From the NCBI GenBank assembly GCA_009760855.2, contig WPIO01000080.1, forward strand, positions 465,001 to 527,000: a stretch of 62,000 bases of DNA. Direction: 5' to 3'. The position numbers and the translations under genes are program-made. Origin of the DNA: Cristatella mucedo. Taxonomy: Eukaryota; Bryozoa; Phylactolaemata; Cristatellidae. Of this stretch, positions 47,601 to 51,974 are shown in pieces; the first letter of the stretch is position 1; every line of letters starts with the position of its first letter. The notes under the pieces are model-generated. The model was not told the DNA's origin, searched no databases, and worked only from the letters and a program-made list of their open reading frames with translations.

Positions 47601-49764
47601 GGCCTTGAGGTGTCATAGTTCGGTGACCTAAGTAGGTAGCGAAAACACAAGTTCCACATAACCAGACGTAAGTGATGGATCGCTCCGAACCTCGATGAAT
47701 GCATCGCAGGTTGAAAACTATGAGAATTATTAACCGAGATCGAAGGGGGGGATTTCTAGCCCGGCATTGCTGTGAGTCATGAGCAACACTCACAGCTACC
47801 TAAACTAACTACTCAAGGCTGGCTCAGGTAGGTCAAAGCAAGCACTGAAGTAAAAGGCTTGACACAGCCCTGAAGGCTGGTGGCAGATTGAGCACATATC
47901 TGCAAGCATGAAAACTAAATGCTCGCAGCTTCATTACGAAATGAAGCTTCCAGAAACCAAATACAGTAAGATCCGGCATTTGACGCAGCATTCGAAAACA
48001 GTAGGACAGTATTCGACGACAGTTGGGATGCTCCCTCTAATCATACAAGTACACAGTGCACAAGTCTTTTTCAAGTACTCACCACCAGTGCATAGTGAGC
48101 GGAAAATGCAAGAATGGCAGATCTCTGCACAAACCGCGATACAGCAAAGTGCAAGAAACTAGTGTAGGGCAACTTCAAGGAAAAGTAACAAACTATCCCA
48201 CCCCTGCAAACATGGACTCACCAAATTGCAGCTAATACATCCCTGCATACCCCAGCTAACATGGATTTTCCTAATTGCACCAGTTACTCGTCTGCTCTAT
48301 TATACTTGCACCACCTGCTCTTCTAACACTAGCGGTTTGGCTGTGACTCTAACCAGCCTCAAATTCTTGAGAGATCGTGCCTTAATTTCTAATGCATCTA
48401 AAGCCTGGAAATCTCTTATCACTGATATCGTGACAACAATTATTTACTAATTTACATTTATTATTTACCATTATTTACTTGGCCCATTAAAACTTTCCTT
48501 TCAATAGGCATCCACACTGAAATTATGCATGCTATTATAACCAATCAAGTCTACCTCCATTCCAGAAAGGTGCTAAGAAAGGGATTTAGTTTGCATATGG
48601 TACAATGAAAATGCATCCCCATTAACATTATTTATATCATAATTATTACATTACGATGACAACTGCAGCAACATCAGATCGCCAATACATATCACACAAT
48701 GGCATGGCATAACAGAGACAAGTGGCAGGATCTTTGCAAGTGACCACCTTGATGTTCCATACGTGTGCAGTCCATTCAATACAGGCAGCGACAAGCTCGC
48801 ATTCACTGTCTAGTGCAACCCACGAAACAAGTGCTGACGCTGTGTCCGAGCAGCTGCCACCGACCGATGCTAGTATCCTGCCACGAGGATTGCTGCCTGT
48901 CGCAAAACGGCAAATGGCAAATGTGTGCACACTATATGAACAACAAGCAGGAAACACTGATGCAGGAAGAAAAACAGCAACAACAAGAACAAGGCTGCCG
49001 GATGCGATCTCCTACATATACGCAGCCGATACCATCGTCGGCACAACACTGGACGTGGCAGCAATGTGCAGTGAGCAGAAGTGCAGGTGGCGGCAGCGCT
49101 AGTGACAGCTAAGGGGCACTCGCGGCCAGTGGACTGGGTGCCCAGCACTGAGTAACGCTGCCGGCTGCTCAAGATGCAAGGAAGTGGGGAGGTGGCATGA
49201 CTTTACATCGAATTTAGGACCAAGAGAGTGGTGCGATGCTGGCTCACATCTGCTCACCTAGCCCGGCACTGTCTATGCACTCGTCCACGTTCCAAAGCAG
49301 CAAGTAATCATTGCCGGCGCTCACGAGTAGCGTGCCTCGTCTGCTACCAGCGACGCACCCGAACCTCAGCGCAGTGATGCGCGCCGCGTGGCCTTCCAGC
49401 TCTACTGGCTGTGCAAACGCACAAAAGATTGTCAGAACGTCAACGCGAACGGGGCGGTGCTCCAGATACCTCGCGGCGCTATGGCAGCCGAGCACCCAAC
49501 GTCGCTTAACAACGAAGAACAGACAAGCAAACTAGGGCTCGCTATGTAACAGAATTACTACGCAGAACAAATTCAGAGCGCGGCGGAATCTGGAATCCGG
49601 CGACAATCACAAGCTACCTTGCCAGTCGGGTTTGCCGTCTGCCATATTCCCACCGACGTTCGAACAAATGGCAGCGCGATGTAGTGACTGCAAATGGCCA
49701 CCTGCATGTCTCCGAGTGCATAAGGCGTGCGGAATGATTGCGCTAATCCTACTTCGATGTCCAT
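6753..49764 (-). CDS. WDR27: WDR27 orthologue, whole gene (about 20 exons)
   Basis: The gene encodes a WD40 beta-propeller scaffold protein of about 1,000 aa; vertebrate WDR27 is around 830 aa and its biochemical role is poorly defined. Exons in transcript order on the minus strand are 49764-49618, 49408-49258, 48896-48748, 47309-47193, 46108-about 45885, 43881-43677, 36214-36108, 36042-35934, 33284-33146, 30134-29911, 27902-27687, 27555-27311, 22707-22587, 21987-21801, 17722-17589, 15488-15391, 14100-13979, 11903-11800, 11451-11349 and 6905-6753. Splice phases agree at every junction except exon 5/6. Motifs recalled from vertebrate WDR27 appear in the same order: [54 protein letters not shown] and [12 protein letters not shown]. 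Orthology rests on recalled family sequence and needs a database search. The gene is large because its introns carry LINEs and satellites, not because it has extra exons. Confidence 0.9.
7111..7945 (-). mobile_element. LINE-A copy, 3' part
   Basis: An (ACT)n/(AAT)n tail at 7111-7157 is followed on the minus strand by the 3' hairpin and a long intact C-terminal frame (7854-7204: [31 protein letters not shown]). It lies in WDR27 intron 19 in the same orientation as the gene. Confidence 0.9.
8305..8760 (-). mobile_element. LINE-B fragment
   Basis: It shares the segment from CTCCACAAAGACCGTATGGG through GTTGAGGTAGC and CAGTCTGGGAA with the other family-B copies (22.7, 36.5, 55.2 and 56.0 kb). 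It is diverged and short. Confidence 0.7.
8781..10660 (-). mobile_element. LINE-A copy with partial reverse transcriptase core
   Basis: One of the longer copies. Minus-strand frames give [20 protein letters not shown] (RT domain 1-2), [20 protein letters not shown] (motif A region), [14 protein letters not shown] (motif B region) and HFYAGDS, in which the YADD catalytic box is mutated to YAGD. The C-terminal region PKAWNSLPT follows, then the (AAT)n tail. Frameshifts make it inactive. The 5' end may extend to about 10900. Confidence 0.9.
10972..11340. repeat. CTG/CAG-rich imperfect trinucleotide tract
   Basis: Repeated GCTGCTGCTGC-type runs immediately downstream (in transcript sense) of the WDR27 exon 19 donor. 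Composition resembles the GCA-rich arms of the 18-21 kb satellite. Confidence 0.8.
11349..11451 (-). CDS. WDR27: WDR27 exon 19, WD repeat
   Basis: The acceptor is GTCCATTTTAG|A and the donor AAAACG|GTACGA; phases are 2 in and 0 out. It encodes [20 protein letters not shown] and [14 protein letters not shown], matching the vertebrate [21 protein letters not shown]. The 36-nt intron-18 side is clean; the downstream intron begins with CTG-rich DNA. Confidence 0.95.
11800..11903 (-). CDS. WDR27: WDR27 exon 18
   Basis: The acceptor is TGCACTGCAG|GGC and the donor AACCG|GTGAGG; phases are 0 in and 2 out. It encodes [20 protein letters not shown] and [15 protein letters not shown], matching the vertebrate YNLFLTTAIGDGMRLWDLR. 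Confidence 0.95.
11904..12869. other. WDR27 intron 17, unique part
   Basis: No repeat family or gene was recognised between exon 18 and the mosaic LINE at 12.87 kb. Confidence 0.4.
12870..13590. mobile_element. LINE-A mosaic with inverted middle
   Basis: 12870-13083 reads on the plus strand as RT (NADLGR-like, ADFDTVD). 13095-13480 reads on the minus strand as the downstream region (LTLKKQ..., [14 protein letters not shown]). 13500-13590 is the plus-strand 3' terminal hairpin and ATT tail. The inverted middle segment suggests rearrangement during or after insertion. Confidence 0.65.
13979..14100 (-). CDS. WDR27: WDR27 exon 17
   Basis: The acceptor is CGTCTGGAAG|AT after a T-rich tract and the donor GAG|GTATGG; phases are 1 in and 0 out. 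It encodes [20 protein letters not shown] and [16 protein letters not shown], collinear with the vertebrate RTVEVFDLN...AEAHSRPVHQIC. Confidence 0.95.
14756..14818. repeat. 16-bp tandem repeat, four units
   Basis: GCACCATGCAGTACTG is repeated four times, the last unit ending ATT. It lies in WDR27 intron 16. Confidence 0.95.
14878..14962. repeat. CACGTG-containing tandem and (CA)n microsatellite
   Basis: Three ACTCACGTG-like 12-mers are followed by about 40 bp of perfect CA. Confidence 0.95.
15391..15488 (-). CDS. WDR27: WDR27 exon 16
   Basis: The acceptor is GTTGAAG|G and the donor CTCAT|GTATCT; phases are 2 in and 1 out. It encodes [20 protein letters not shown] and [10 protein letters not shown]. 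Vertebrate WDR27 has YKQKSKSKLICRL...NDFYS at the same place, and the joined codon restores the final Tyr of FYSY. Confidence 0.92.
15790..17000 (+). mobile_element. diverged LINE related to family A
   Basis: The plus strand reads [32 protein letters not shown] (RT motif A), [12 protein letters not shown] and VWNLGDIFE, then the family-A 3' UTR, terminal hairpin and ATT tail. The RT is distinguishable from family A, so this is a sister lineage with the same 3' end. It has many stops. Confidence 0.75.
17010..17560 (+). mobile_element. LINE-B fragment
   Basis: Plus-strand remnants QQFQP, TGTGGCACATCCTTTCC, GAGCTGCTGCTTC and CCGCTTAGGCTTCCGGAGCG match the 31.6-kb family-B copy. The fragment ends 30 bp from WDR27 exon 15. 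Confidence 0.6.
17589..17722 (-). CDS. WDR27: WDR27 exon 15
   Basis: The acceptor is ATGCCAACAG|CC and the donor CAGAG|GTGTGT; phases are 0 in and 2 out. It encodes [20 protein letters not shown] and [14 protein letters not shown]. This is one of the most diagnostic WDR27 segments (vertebrate AQFYYIDAFILL...YHIDTCKDEIKR). Confidence 0.95.
18170..20230. repeat. 29-bp G-rich satellite
   Basis: The unit is GTGGCGGGCCGGGGGCAGC followed by GGCAGCAGCA, at a strict 29-bp period through about 19.8 kb (about 55 units). Variants with GCA insertions follow. The plus strand is strongly G-rich, with closely spaced G runs able to form G-quadruplexes. No stop codon occurs in any frame on either strand for about 1.8 kb, so long ORFs here are artefacts. 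It lies within WDR27 intron 14. Confidence 0.97.
20231..20495. repeat. 25-bp satellite sub-array
   Basis: The unit AGGGCGGGCAGCGGCAGCAG plus CAGCA repeats at exactly 25 bp, about ten times. It is clearly derived from the neighbouring 29-bp unit by loss of the GGCCGGG portion. Confidence 0.95.
20496..21735. repeat. degenerate GGCA/GCA-rich array with 130-bp duplication
   Basis: AAGGAAGGCAGGCAGCAGCA-type units of about 24-27 bp, diverged. A higher-order 130-bp duplication is visible (20630-20759 and 20760-20889, both carrying AAAGAAAGGGAGACAGCAAC and GGCCGTTAGC). It looks like the older part of the same satellite field. Confidence 0.9.
21801..21987 (-). CDS. WDR27: WDR27 exon 14, WD repeat
   Basis: The exon runs from phase 2 to phase 0, with donor CACAAG|GTATAT. 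It encodes [20 protein letters not shown] and [16 protein letters not shown], a classical GH/WSxDG/STDxT/VW WD repeat, then a helix-like tail [17 protein letters not shown]. It lies just beyond the end of the 3.5-kb satellite. Confidence 0.92.
22395..22565 (-). mobile_element. tRNA-derived SINE S1
   Basis: On the minus strand, GGGTTCGAATCGTGCAG is the B box, followed by GCGATCCTTTGTTG and CGATATACAAATGAAGG, then a T-rich end. It lies directly beside WDR27 exon 13. Confidence 0.75.
22587..22707 (-). CDS. WDR27: WDR27 exon 13 (acceptor uncertain)
   Basis: It encodes [10 protein letters not shown]...[10 protein letters not shown], equivalent to the WLACG...HLLLVFDAS strands of the family. Two acceptors fit phase 1: GTCACAG|GG at 22707 (121 nt, retains LLVTGW) and GTTCAG|AG at 22629 (43 nt). 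The longer form makes the more complete WD blade. The donor CATTC|GTGACC is weak; exit is in phase 2. Confidence 0.55.
22745..23230 (-). mobile_element. LINE-B fragment
   Basis: The minus strand encodes [20 protein letters not shown] and [10 protein letters not shown], family-B C-terminal residues, ending at a TATGTTATG-type tail near 22745. Confidence 0.8.
23231..24490. other. WDR27 intron 12, unassigned
   Basis: A 94-codon plus-strand frame starts at an ATG at 23912 ([20 protein letters not shown]) and is hydrophilic, but has no recognisable domain or splice partner. No repeat was recognised. Confidence 0.35.
24495..25017 (-). mobile_element. older LINE-A copy, 3' part (interrupted)
   Basis: The (AAT)n tail at 24495 is followed on the minus strand by a diverged 3' region up to GTGGGTGACAGGACCTT, where a younger LINE-A is inserted. 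The sequence resumes at 26784. Confidence 0.85.
25018..26783 (-). mobile_element. younger LINE-A copy nested in the older copy
   Basis: The copy is 1,766 bp with an (ATA)n tail, flanked by AGGACCTT at both ends (25010-25017 and 26784-26791), a likely target-site duplication. A long minus-strand frame (26423-25650) encodes [40 protein letters not shown] and [19 protein letters not shown], in which the YADD box reads YAYD. It is 5'-truncated within the RT region. Confidence 0.92.
26784..26960 (-). mobile_element. older LINE-A copy, continuation
   Basis: It resumes with GGACCTTGAAGTCGATG and continues the C-terminal coding region exactly where 24495-25017 broke off. Confidence 0.85.
27311..27555 (-). 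CDS. WDR27: WDR27 exon 12, Ser-rich linker
   Basis: The acceptor is TTTTATTTGACAG|G and the donor TTCAC|GTGAGT; phases are 2 in and 1 out. It encodes [20 protein letters not shown], a low-complexity Ser/Ala stretch, and [11 protein letters not shown], the first strand of the second propeller (vertebrate PTCTRVCCIQYS). Confidence 0.88.
27687..27902 (-). CDS. WDR27: WDR27 exon 11, basic linker
   Basis: The acceptor is GCACTTACAG|A and the donor TCTCA|GTAAGC; the exon is in phase 2 at both ends. It encodes a Lys/Ala-rich segment ([19 protein letters not shown]) and the family signature [12 protein letters not shown], near-identical to the vertebrate FHSKVRSSGYAS. This basic linker separates the two propellers. 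Confidence 0.9.
28170..28910 (+). mobile_element. diverged LINE and a hairpin tail fragment
   Basis: 28170-28790 holds plus-strand pieces resembling LQLVQNS, LKSFGD and PKAWSS. 28850-28905 holds GCGCCTGATTAAGAGATTAA and GTTCTCTTGGGGC, the 3' end shared by the SINE at 1.9 kb. Both are old. Confidence 0.5.
28911..29905. other. WDR27 intron 10, AT-rich
   Basis: It contains an AATAAT-rich low-complexity stretch (29200-29345). No gene or family was recognised elsewhere. Confidence 0.4.
29911..30134 (-). CDS. WDR27: WDR27 exon 10
   Basis: The acceptor is GTGCTTTAG|CTT and the donor CCGA|GTATGT; phases are 0 in and 2 out. An in-frame stop (the TAG of the acceptor) fixes the 5' edge. It encodes [20 protein letters not shown], matching the LCLLASLFGGKIAVLEI strand pair of vertebrate WDR27, then a polar loop ending PGMVSMLSE. 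Confidence 0.82.
30235..30455 (+). mobile_element. LINE-A 3' tail
   Basis: CTAACCACATTTGCATGCTG through the hairpin CCTAGAGAGAGATTTAG and GTTCTCTGAGGGCG, then (ATT)n. It contains only the last 200 bp of the element and lies 100 bp upstream of WDR27 exon 10. Confidence 0.9.
30918..31075. repeat. CA-rich microsatellite
   Basis: Interrupted CA repeats with CATGCACACACGTGCACT-like units, alternating purine-pyrimidine for about 150 bp. Confidence 0.9.
31560..31945 (+). mobile_element. LINE-B 3' region
   Basis: Plus-strand GCAGGTCCTAGACTGTGGAA, TCTTACGCAACGACATCTAC and AGCCGCTTAGGCTGTGAGTG, ending at ACGGATATACATTACATTAC. The pentameric ATTAC end is the family-B tail. Confidence 0.85.
32270..32740. 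repeat. unclassified interspersed repeat X, copy 1
   Basis: About 470 bp resemble 43010-43530 over the whole length. Shared landmarks are ACATGTATAGCAAAAG, TAGCATCATGTCGTAC, CACCTCAACAAG, TTCCGGTTTACATCC and AACTTCC. There is no coding capacity and no tRNA-like box. Confidence 0.7.
32805..33015 (-). mobile_element. tRNA-derived SINE S1
   Basis: The minus strand carries a B-box-like GAGTTTGAATCCTGC, GGGTGATCCTTTGTTG and CTATACAAATGAGGCTG. A 30-bp duplication of its tail is visible (AATTAAACAGCCTCATTT, twice). Confidence 0.75.
33146..33284 (-). CDS. WDR27: WDR27 exon 9, variable loop
   Basis: The acceptor is GTATCGCTGGCAG|C and the donor CACAG|GTATTG; phases are 2 in and 0 out. It encodes a Ser/Thr/Ala-rich loop ([14 protein letters not shown]...DLPPAQ) with no family similarity that I can see. 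It is accepted because its phases bridge exons 8 and 10. It could be skipped or alternatively spliced. Confidence 0.55.
33300..33632. repeat. ~29-bp minisatellite, left arm
   Basis: Repeated GACTCAGGACCATCATCATA plus GATATCATA units (27-30 bp, diverged). The array begins about 15 bp from WDR27 exon 9 and is cut by LINE-A insertions. Confidence 0.92.
33633..35745 (-). mobile_element. LINE-A insertion complex inside minisatellite
   Basis: Three minus-strand pieces: a 3' tail fragment (33633-33788), a copy with its own (AAT)n tail (33789-about 34466) and a longer copy without a tail (about 34467-35745) that encodes [20 protein letters not shown] with an intact YADD box. A segment near GAATAATATGGTTAGG is present on both sides of the middle copy. 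The complex separates the two minisatellite arms. Confidence 0.85.
35746..35930. repeat. ~29-bp minisatellite, right arm
   Basis: The same unit as at 33.3-33.6 kb. It reaches the donor of WDR27 exon 8, so the intron edges are themselves minisatellite sequence. Confidence 0.92.
35934..36042 (-). CDS. WDR27: WDR27 exon 8
   Basis: The acceptor is CGCTTTTAG|AT and the donor AGCAG|GTTGTG; phases are 1 in and 2 out, after a 65-bp intron. It encodes [20 protein letters not shown] then [14 protein letters not shown], which resembles the FQSLSILLAGSCAL stretch recalled for WDR27. Its donor lies at the very edge of a minisatellite. Confidence 0.65.
36108..36214 (-). CDS. WDR27: WDR27 exon 7
   Basis: The acceptor is TTCTTTATAG|CC and the donor AGCA|GTAAGT (consensus); phases are 2 in and 1 out. 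It encodes [20 protein letters not shown] and [15 protein letters not shown], equivalent to the vertebrate strand pair ending VFNLANLEL. The two strong splice signals and phase agreement on both sides support it. Confidence 0.8.
36465..36725 (-). mobile_element. LINE-B fragment
   Basis: TAATGTAATGCAATGTATCT is the tail, followed by the family-B 3' region (AGAGTTTTGCATTTTG, CAACAGACTTCATCTCACGC). Confidence 0.85.
36740..38110 (+). mobile_element. LINE-A copy, internally deleted
   Basis: The plus strand gives [33 protein letters not shown], then an abrupt jump at about 37333 to LHNIAKI, so the motif B to YADD region is missing. The C-terminal frame 37394-37879 is long and clean. The terminal hairpin and (ATT)n tail are at 38050-38113. 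Confidence 0.9.
38114..39290 (+). mobile_element. LINE-A copy with (AG)n expansion in its 3' hairpin
   Basis: The plus strand gives [20 protein letters not shown] (YADD read as HVDD), [20 protein letters not shown] and PKAWNSLPT. In the 3' hairpin the normal AGAGAGAGA is expanded to a ~55-bp (AG)n run at 39179-39234. Confidence 0.9.
39310..39430 (-). mobile_element. LINE-B fragment
   Basis: CTTTAAGCAGAGGAATGGAA, TTTATTGTCCACCC and GGCTGAAACTGGTGCAGCAG match the other family-B copies. Confidence 0.75.
39431..40090. other. WDR27 intron 6, unassigned
   Basis: A 138-codon plus-strand frame covers part of it, but shows no recognised family features. Confidence 0.3.
40095..41780 (-). mobile_element. 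old diverged LINE-A copy
   Basis: Minus-strand remnants run in order from the 3' UTR through [52 protein letters not shown] to HPASLSLS. The last is an (AG)n expansion (41580-41633) at the AGGGAGACTGGGCGG site of the RT region. An (AT)n tract lies at 41200-41224. Confidence 0.75.
41785..41970 (-). mobile_element. tRNA-derived SINE S1
   Basis: On the minus strand, GCACACTAGGTAAGGTGG is the A-box region and GAGGGTTCGAATCATTC the B box, then the S1 body and T-rich end. This is the best-preserved copy in the window. Confidence 0.85.
42170..42430 (-). mobile_element. LINE-A related fragment
   Basis: AATACATTTGTTATAGTGCC and CACTTTCTAGACACTTTACA are the 3' end. Beyond it lies a segment also seen at 10.68-10.80 kb (AAGCTAGA, GATC, TTACTAGGTAAGG), which should be a more 5' part of the element. 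Confidence 0.6.
42450..42805 (+). mobile_element. LINE-A 3' end
   Basis: It starts at CTCCCTCCCGACCTGTGTCA and retains the last coding residues, the 3' UTR, hairpin and (ATT)n tail. It is very similar to the 37.8-38.1 kb sequence, so relatively young. Confidence 0.9.
43010..43530. repeat. unclassified interspersed repeat X, copy 2
   Basis: The partner of 32270-32740. It carries an extra T-rich insertion at 43370-43415 (TTTCTTTTTTC-like), probably slippage. Confidence 0.7.
43677..43881 (-). CDS. WDR27: WDR27 exon 6, inter-blade linker
   Basis: The acceptor is TTGCTGCTGCAG|ATTCC and the donor ATCAG|GTGATC; the exon ends in phase 2. It encodes an Ala/Asp-rich linker ([20 protein letters not shown]) followed by a beta strand, [13 protein letters not shown], and a Gly-rich loop. 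Similarity to the family is low, as expected for this variable loop. The phase-2 exit matches exon 7 exactly. Confidence 0.62.
43925..44605 (-). mobile_element. LINE-A copy, 3' half
   Basis: The tail AATTATTATAA at 43930 is followed on the minus strand by a good C-terminal frame (44593-44195: [20 protein letters not shown], ending NPLPTFV). It sits 45 bp from WDR27 exon 6. Confidence 0.9.
44660..45480 (+). pseudogene. gag/ORF1-like remnant with Ala-rich repeats and broken zinc knuckle
   Basis: The plus-strand reading includes [20 protein letters not shown], an 18-bp tandem repeat encoding STEAAV-type hexapeptides (45000-45115), then [16 protein letters not shown] shift to another frame gives [20 protein letters not shown], resembling the second half of a CCHC knuckle (H-x4-C). 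It sits inside WDR27 intron 5, antisense to that gene. It is most likely the ORF1 of a retroelement; a host gene is not excluded. Confidence 0.35.
45885..46108 (-). CDS. WDR27: WDR27 exon 5 (3' end uncertain)
   Basis: The acceptor TTTTCTCGCTAG|CTG is strong and in phase 0. It encodes [20 protein letters not shown]...[17 protein letters not shown]...WQCIATA, the next blade. The 3' boundary is not settled. A donor at GA|GTATAA (end 45885) gives phase 2, whereas the best acceptor of exon 6 needs phase 1. Weaker phase-1 donors exist further downstream. Confidence 0.75.
46455..47060 (-). mobile_element. LINE-A copy, 3' half
   Basis: The minus strand has a short ATT tail, hairpin and C-terminal remnants ([20 protein letters not shown]). 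It is 5'-truncated near 47060 in WDR27 intron 4. Confidence 0.88.
47193..47309 (-). CDS. WDR27: WDR27 exon 4, WD repeat
   Basis: The exon has 39 codons, phase 0 to phase 0, with acceptor CAATGCAG|ACC and donor AAG|GTGAGC. It encodes [17 protein letters not shown] and [11 protein letters not shown], a textbook GH...SxD WD repeat. The terminal WD dipeptide equivalent is completed by LWN at the start of exon 5. Confidence 0.93.
47410..48190. other. WDR27 intron 3, unassigned
   Basis: Unique sequence without a recognised gene or repeat. Several 60-290 codon frames are chance overlaps. Confidence 0.35.
48200..48480 (+). mobile_element. very old LINE fragment
   Basis: [20 protein letters not shown] matches the [18 protein letters not shown] pattern of LINE-A C-termini on the plus strand. 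Confidence 0.55.
48748..48896 (-). CDS. WDR27: WDR27 exon 3
   Basis: The acceptor is GCGACAG|GCAGC and the donor AAG|GTGGTC (weak); phases are 1 in and 0 out. It encodes [10 protein letters not shown]...[27 protein letters not shown], which is one WD blade. Joined to exon 4, the [16 protein letters not shown] junction has exactly the spacing found in the vertebrate protein, and this supports the weak donor. Confidence 0.85.
49258..49408 (-). CDS. WDR27: WDR27 exon 2, WD repeat
   Basis: The acceptor is TTTGCACAG|CCAG and the donor CTAG|GTGAGC; the exon runs from phase 0 to phase 1. It encodes a canonical WD repeat, [13 protein letters not shown] to [20 protein letters not shown]. The VDEC tail after WN is a close match to the same position in vertebrate WDR27 (NLDEC). 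Confidence 0.9.
49618..49764 (-). CDS. WDR27: WDR27 exon 1 (start codon)
   Basis: The exon encodes 49 residues, [10 protein letters not shown] to ANPTGK, and ends in phase 0. The ATG sits in an AAAGAATGG context. The segment [11 protein letters not shown]...VGIWQTANP fits the first blade of the propeller at the WDR27 N-terminus. The donor AAG|GTAGCT is weak, but the next exon joins in frame after a short 209-bp intron. Confidence 0.8.
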
Positions 49765-50365
49765 TCTTTAAATTCAGACGCTTAACTACACGAACGTCTC
49801 TTCAGCAGCAACCTGGGAGTCCTAACAGTGAACGTCTGTTTTATAATTCCAGCGATAGATTAGCGTGGATGCCTAAGAGCACAAGAAAAGACAGGCAAAA
49901 GTAGTTATTCTAGATGCCTTTCTGCGGAGCTGAGCATACACTGTAAAATATTGCGAGGCAAAGCATTGGCACTAGCCGTAACTAGCGGCGCCGCTCGCGA
50001 TACACGCTCACGATAATCGGAAGTGGCGTGGCCAGGCAGTAGTGAGCTATGGAATTCGTATCGACCCAGGATTGAAGTACCACTCAAACTTTGGGTGGGC
50101 AAATTTCCGTACGATTTGTAAATATTATAATCCATATTATCATAAAATAGTAAATTTAGACGTATATGAAAAGAAAAATGCGTATATTCTTAAGATCCTG
50201 ATAAGAAAGAGCTCTCTCACGTTGGGAGTCGCTATCCAGGCAACGGGTTAAAGGGACATCAACTTTGAAAGGGGGGGGGGTGCGATTACTCTGTTGAAGG
50301 TTGATGCGAGACGCTTAAATATATCGATTTCAGCCCATTTTTGTATTGAAGTGAATATTTAATTT
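49765..50365. promoter_or_regulatory. probable WDR27 promoter region
   Basis: The sequence upstream of the WDR27 start is unique and moderately GC-rich near 49980-50010 (GCGGCGCCGCTCGCG), with a G10 run at 50270. No TATA box was identified at the expected place. Assignment is by position only. Confidence 0.35.
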
Positions 50366-50369
50366 TATA

Positions 50370-51970
50370 AGCTAGGCAAAGTGCCACACGTTTTTCGGTA
50401 TCAACTTATTTACCATTCTTGGCCAAACATCAAATCCTTCGGAGACCCAGCCTTTAGGTCGTATGCTCGCAAAGCCTGGAACTCACTCCCGACTAGCGTC
50501 ACGACCGCTCCTGACTTAACCGCATTCAAAAATAAACTAAAAACTTACCTATTTATCGCAGCATTTGGTGGGTCCCTGTGATTCGAGCTTTCTGTGCTTT
50601 GCTAGATTTTTGCTATCGATCTGTAATATTTCATACTTACAGTCGTATACTATAGATCTTTGCTATCCATCACCAAATCCTTATTGTGCGCCTCTCATCT
50701 CTCCCGGGAATCGCTGGTGCTGCATTTCAATGTTTTTTTCAGGTTCTATCTCAGTGGGAGACTCCAGAGTATTAATATGAATGAACATTGATCATCCGAG
50801 GCACCTCTGAATTATGGGTACCTCAGGGCTATGTGCTAGGGCCAGTTCTTTTCACGGTTTATACTCTCCCTCTTGCCAATGTGATTGCCAAGCACAATCT
50901 AGGCTTTCACTTCTATGCGGATGACACTCAGTTGTACCTTAGTTTAGATCCCCCAGCCTTCGAGCACCTCGAATTCTCTCAACTCCCATGCTGCATGGAT
51001 TGATGACATCCTCGCATAAATGCCAGCAAATTTTCTTAAATTAAATGATGATAATATTACCTTAGTAGTTAGAGGCAAACCAAGTGTGATTCCCTAATTG
51101 GAAAGGCTAATGCTCAAAATCGGCTCAACCCGCATATCTTCTGTTGAATCTGCACGAAATCTAATTTTCCTGTTCCAAAGTGACCTCTCAAGCAACGACC
51201 ACATCAGCTCCAAAGTCAAGTCTGCCTACTTTCAGCTACACAGCGTTGCTAAAAGTTGGGCTTGTTTAGATAAGAATACCACATCTAAGCTGGTCCATGC
51301 ATTTGTTACGTCCCGTCTTGACTGCTTGCTGGTCTACCGGCATGTGCAGTCAGGTGCTTACAGCTGGTGCAAAACTTTGTAGCTGGGCTTGTCTGTCGTA
51401 AACGTTTCAGTTGCCACATCACGCCACTTCTTACCGACCTGCACTGGCTACCACTCAAACAACGAACAACTTCAAGGTTTTGTCGCTCACCTTCAGGTCC
51501 CTTCATTCTTTGTCTCCAGCCTATTTATCAGATCTACTCCCTAACCAGCCAAGTATCTTACCACCCGATTTTCGGAAATTAACTGTTCACCGATACCTCA
51601 TAAAAACCTCAAATCCTTTCGAGTTCGTGCATTTAGTTCAAATGCTCCCACAGCCTGGAACTCACATCCGACTTGTGTCACGACATCCCCTGACTTGACC
51701 ACATTTAAAAAGAAATTAAAAACGCACCCATTTATTACAGCATTTAGTAGGTCTCTGTGATTTGTCTTTTGTGTGCTTATGCATGCTGCCACTAACCACA
51801 CTGGTATGCTGACCCTGTGCATTTCACCGCTAACGGTGAAATTGTATTCATTTTGTATATCAAGCATGATATCACTTTCTATTCGATCGTTTTCCTTTTG
51901 CAGCAAATGTAAAGCACCTAAAAGAGATTGAGTTATTTGGGGTGCTTTACCAAGTGTATTATTATTATTA
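50370..51970 (+). mobile_element. LINE-A copy with rearranged 5' part
   Basis: It begins with a second, displaced 3' piece (50390-50580, [20 protein letters not shown]), then [40 protein letters not shown] (intact YADD), ERLMLKIGST and a C-terminal region with frameshifts. The tail (ATT)n is at 51958. Confidence 0.88.
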
Positions 51971-51974
51971 TTAC

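Noticed and set aside
46915-47793. 292-codon minus-strand ORF
   Set aside because: It runs through a LINE-A fragment and WDR27 exon 4 in a different frame, and the rest has no recognisable similarity. The exon 4 frame is the supported one.
48722-49112. Plus-strand ORFs of 115-126 codons
   Set aside because: They overlap WDR27 exon 3 on the opposite strand and have no family features; shadow frames.
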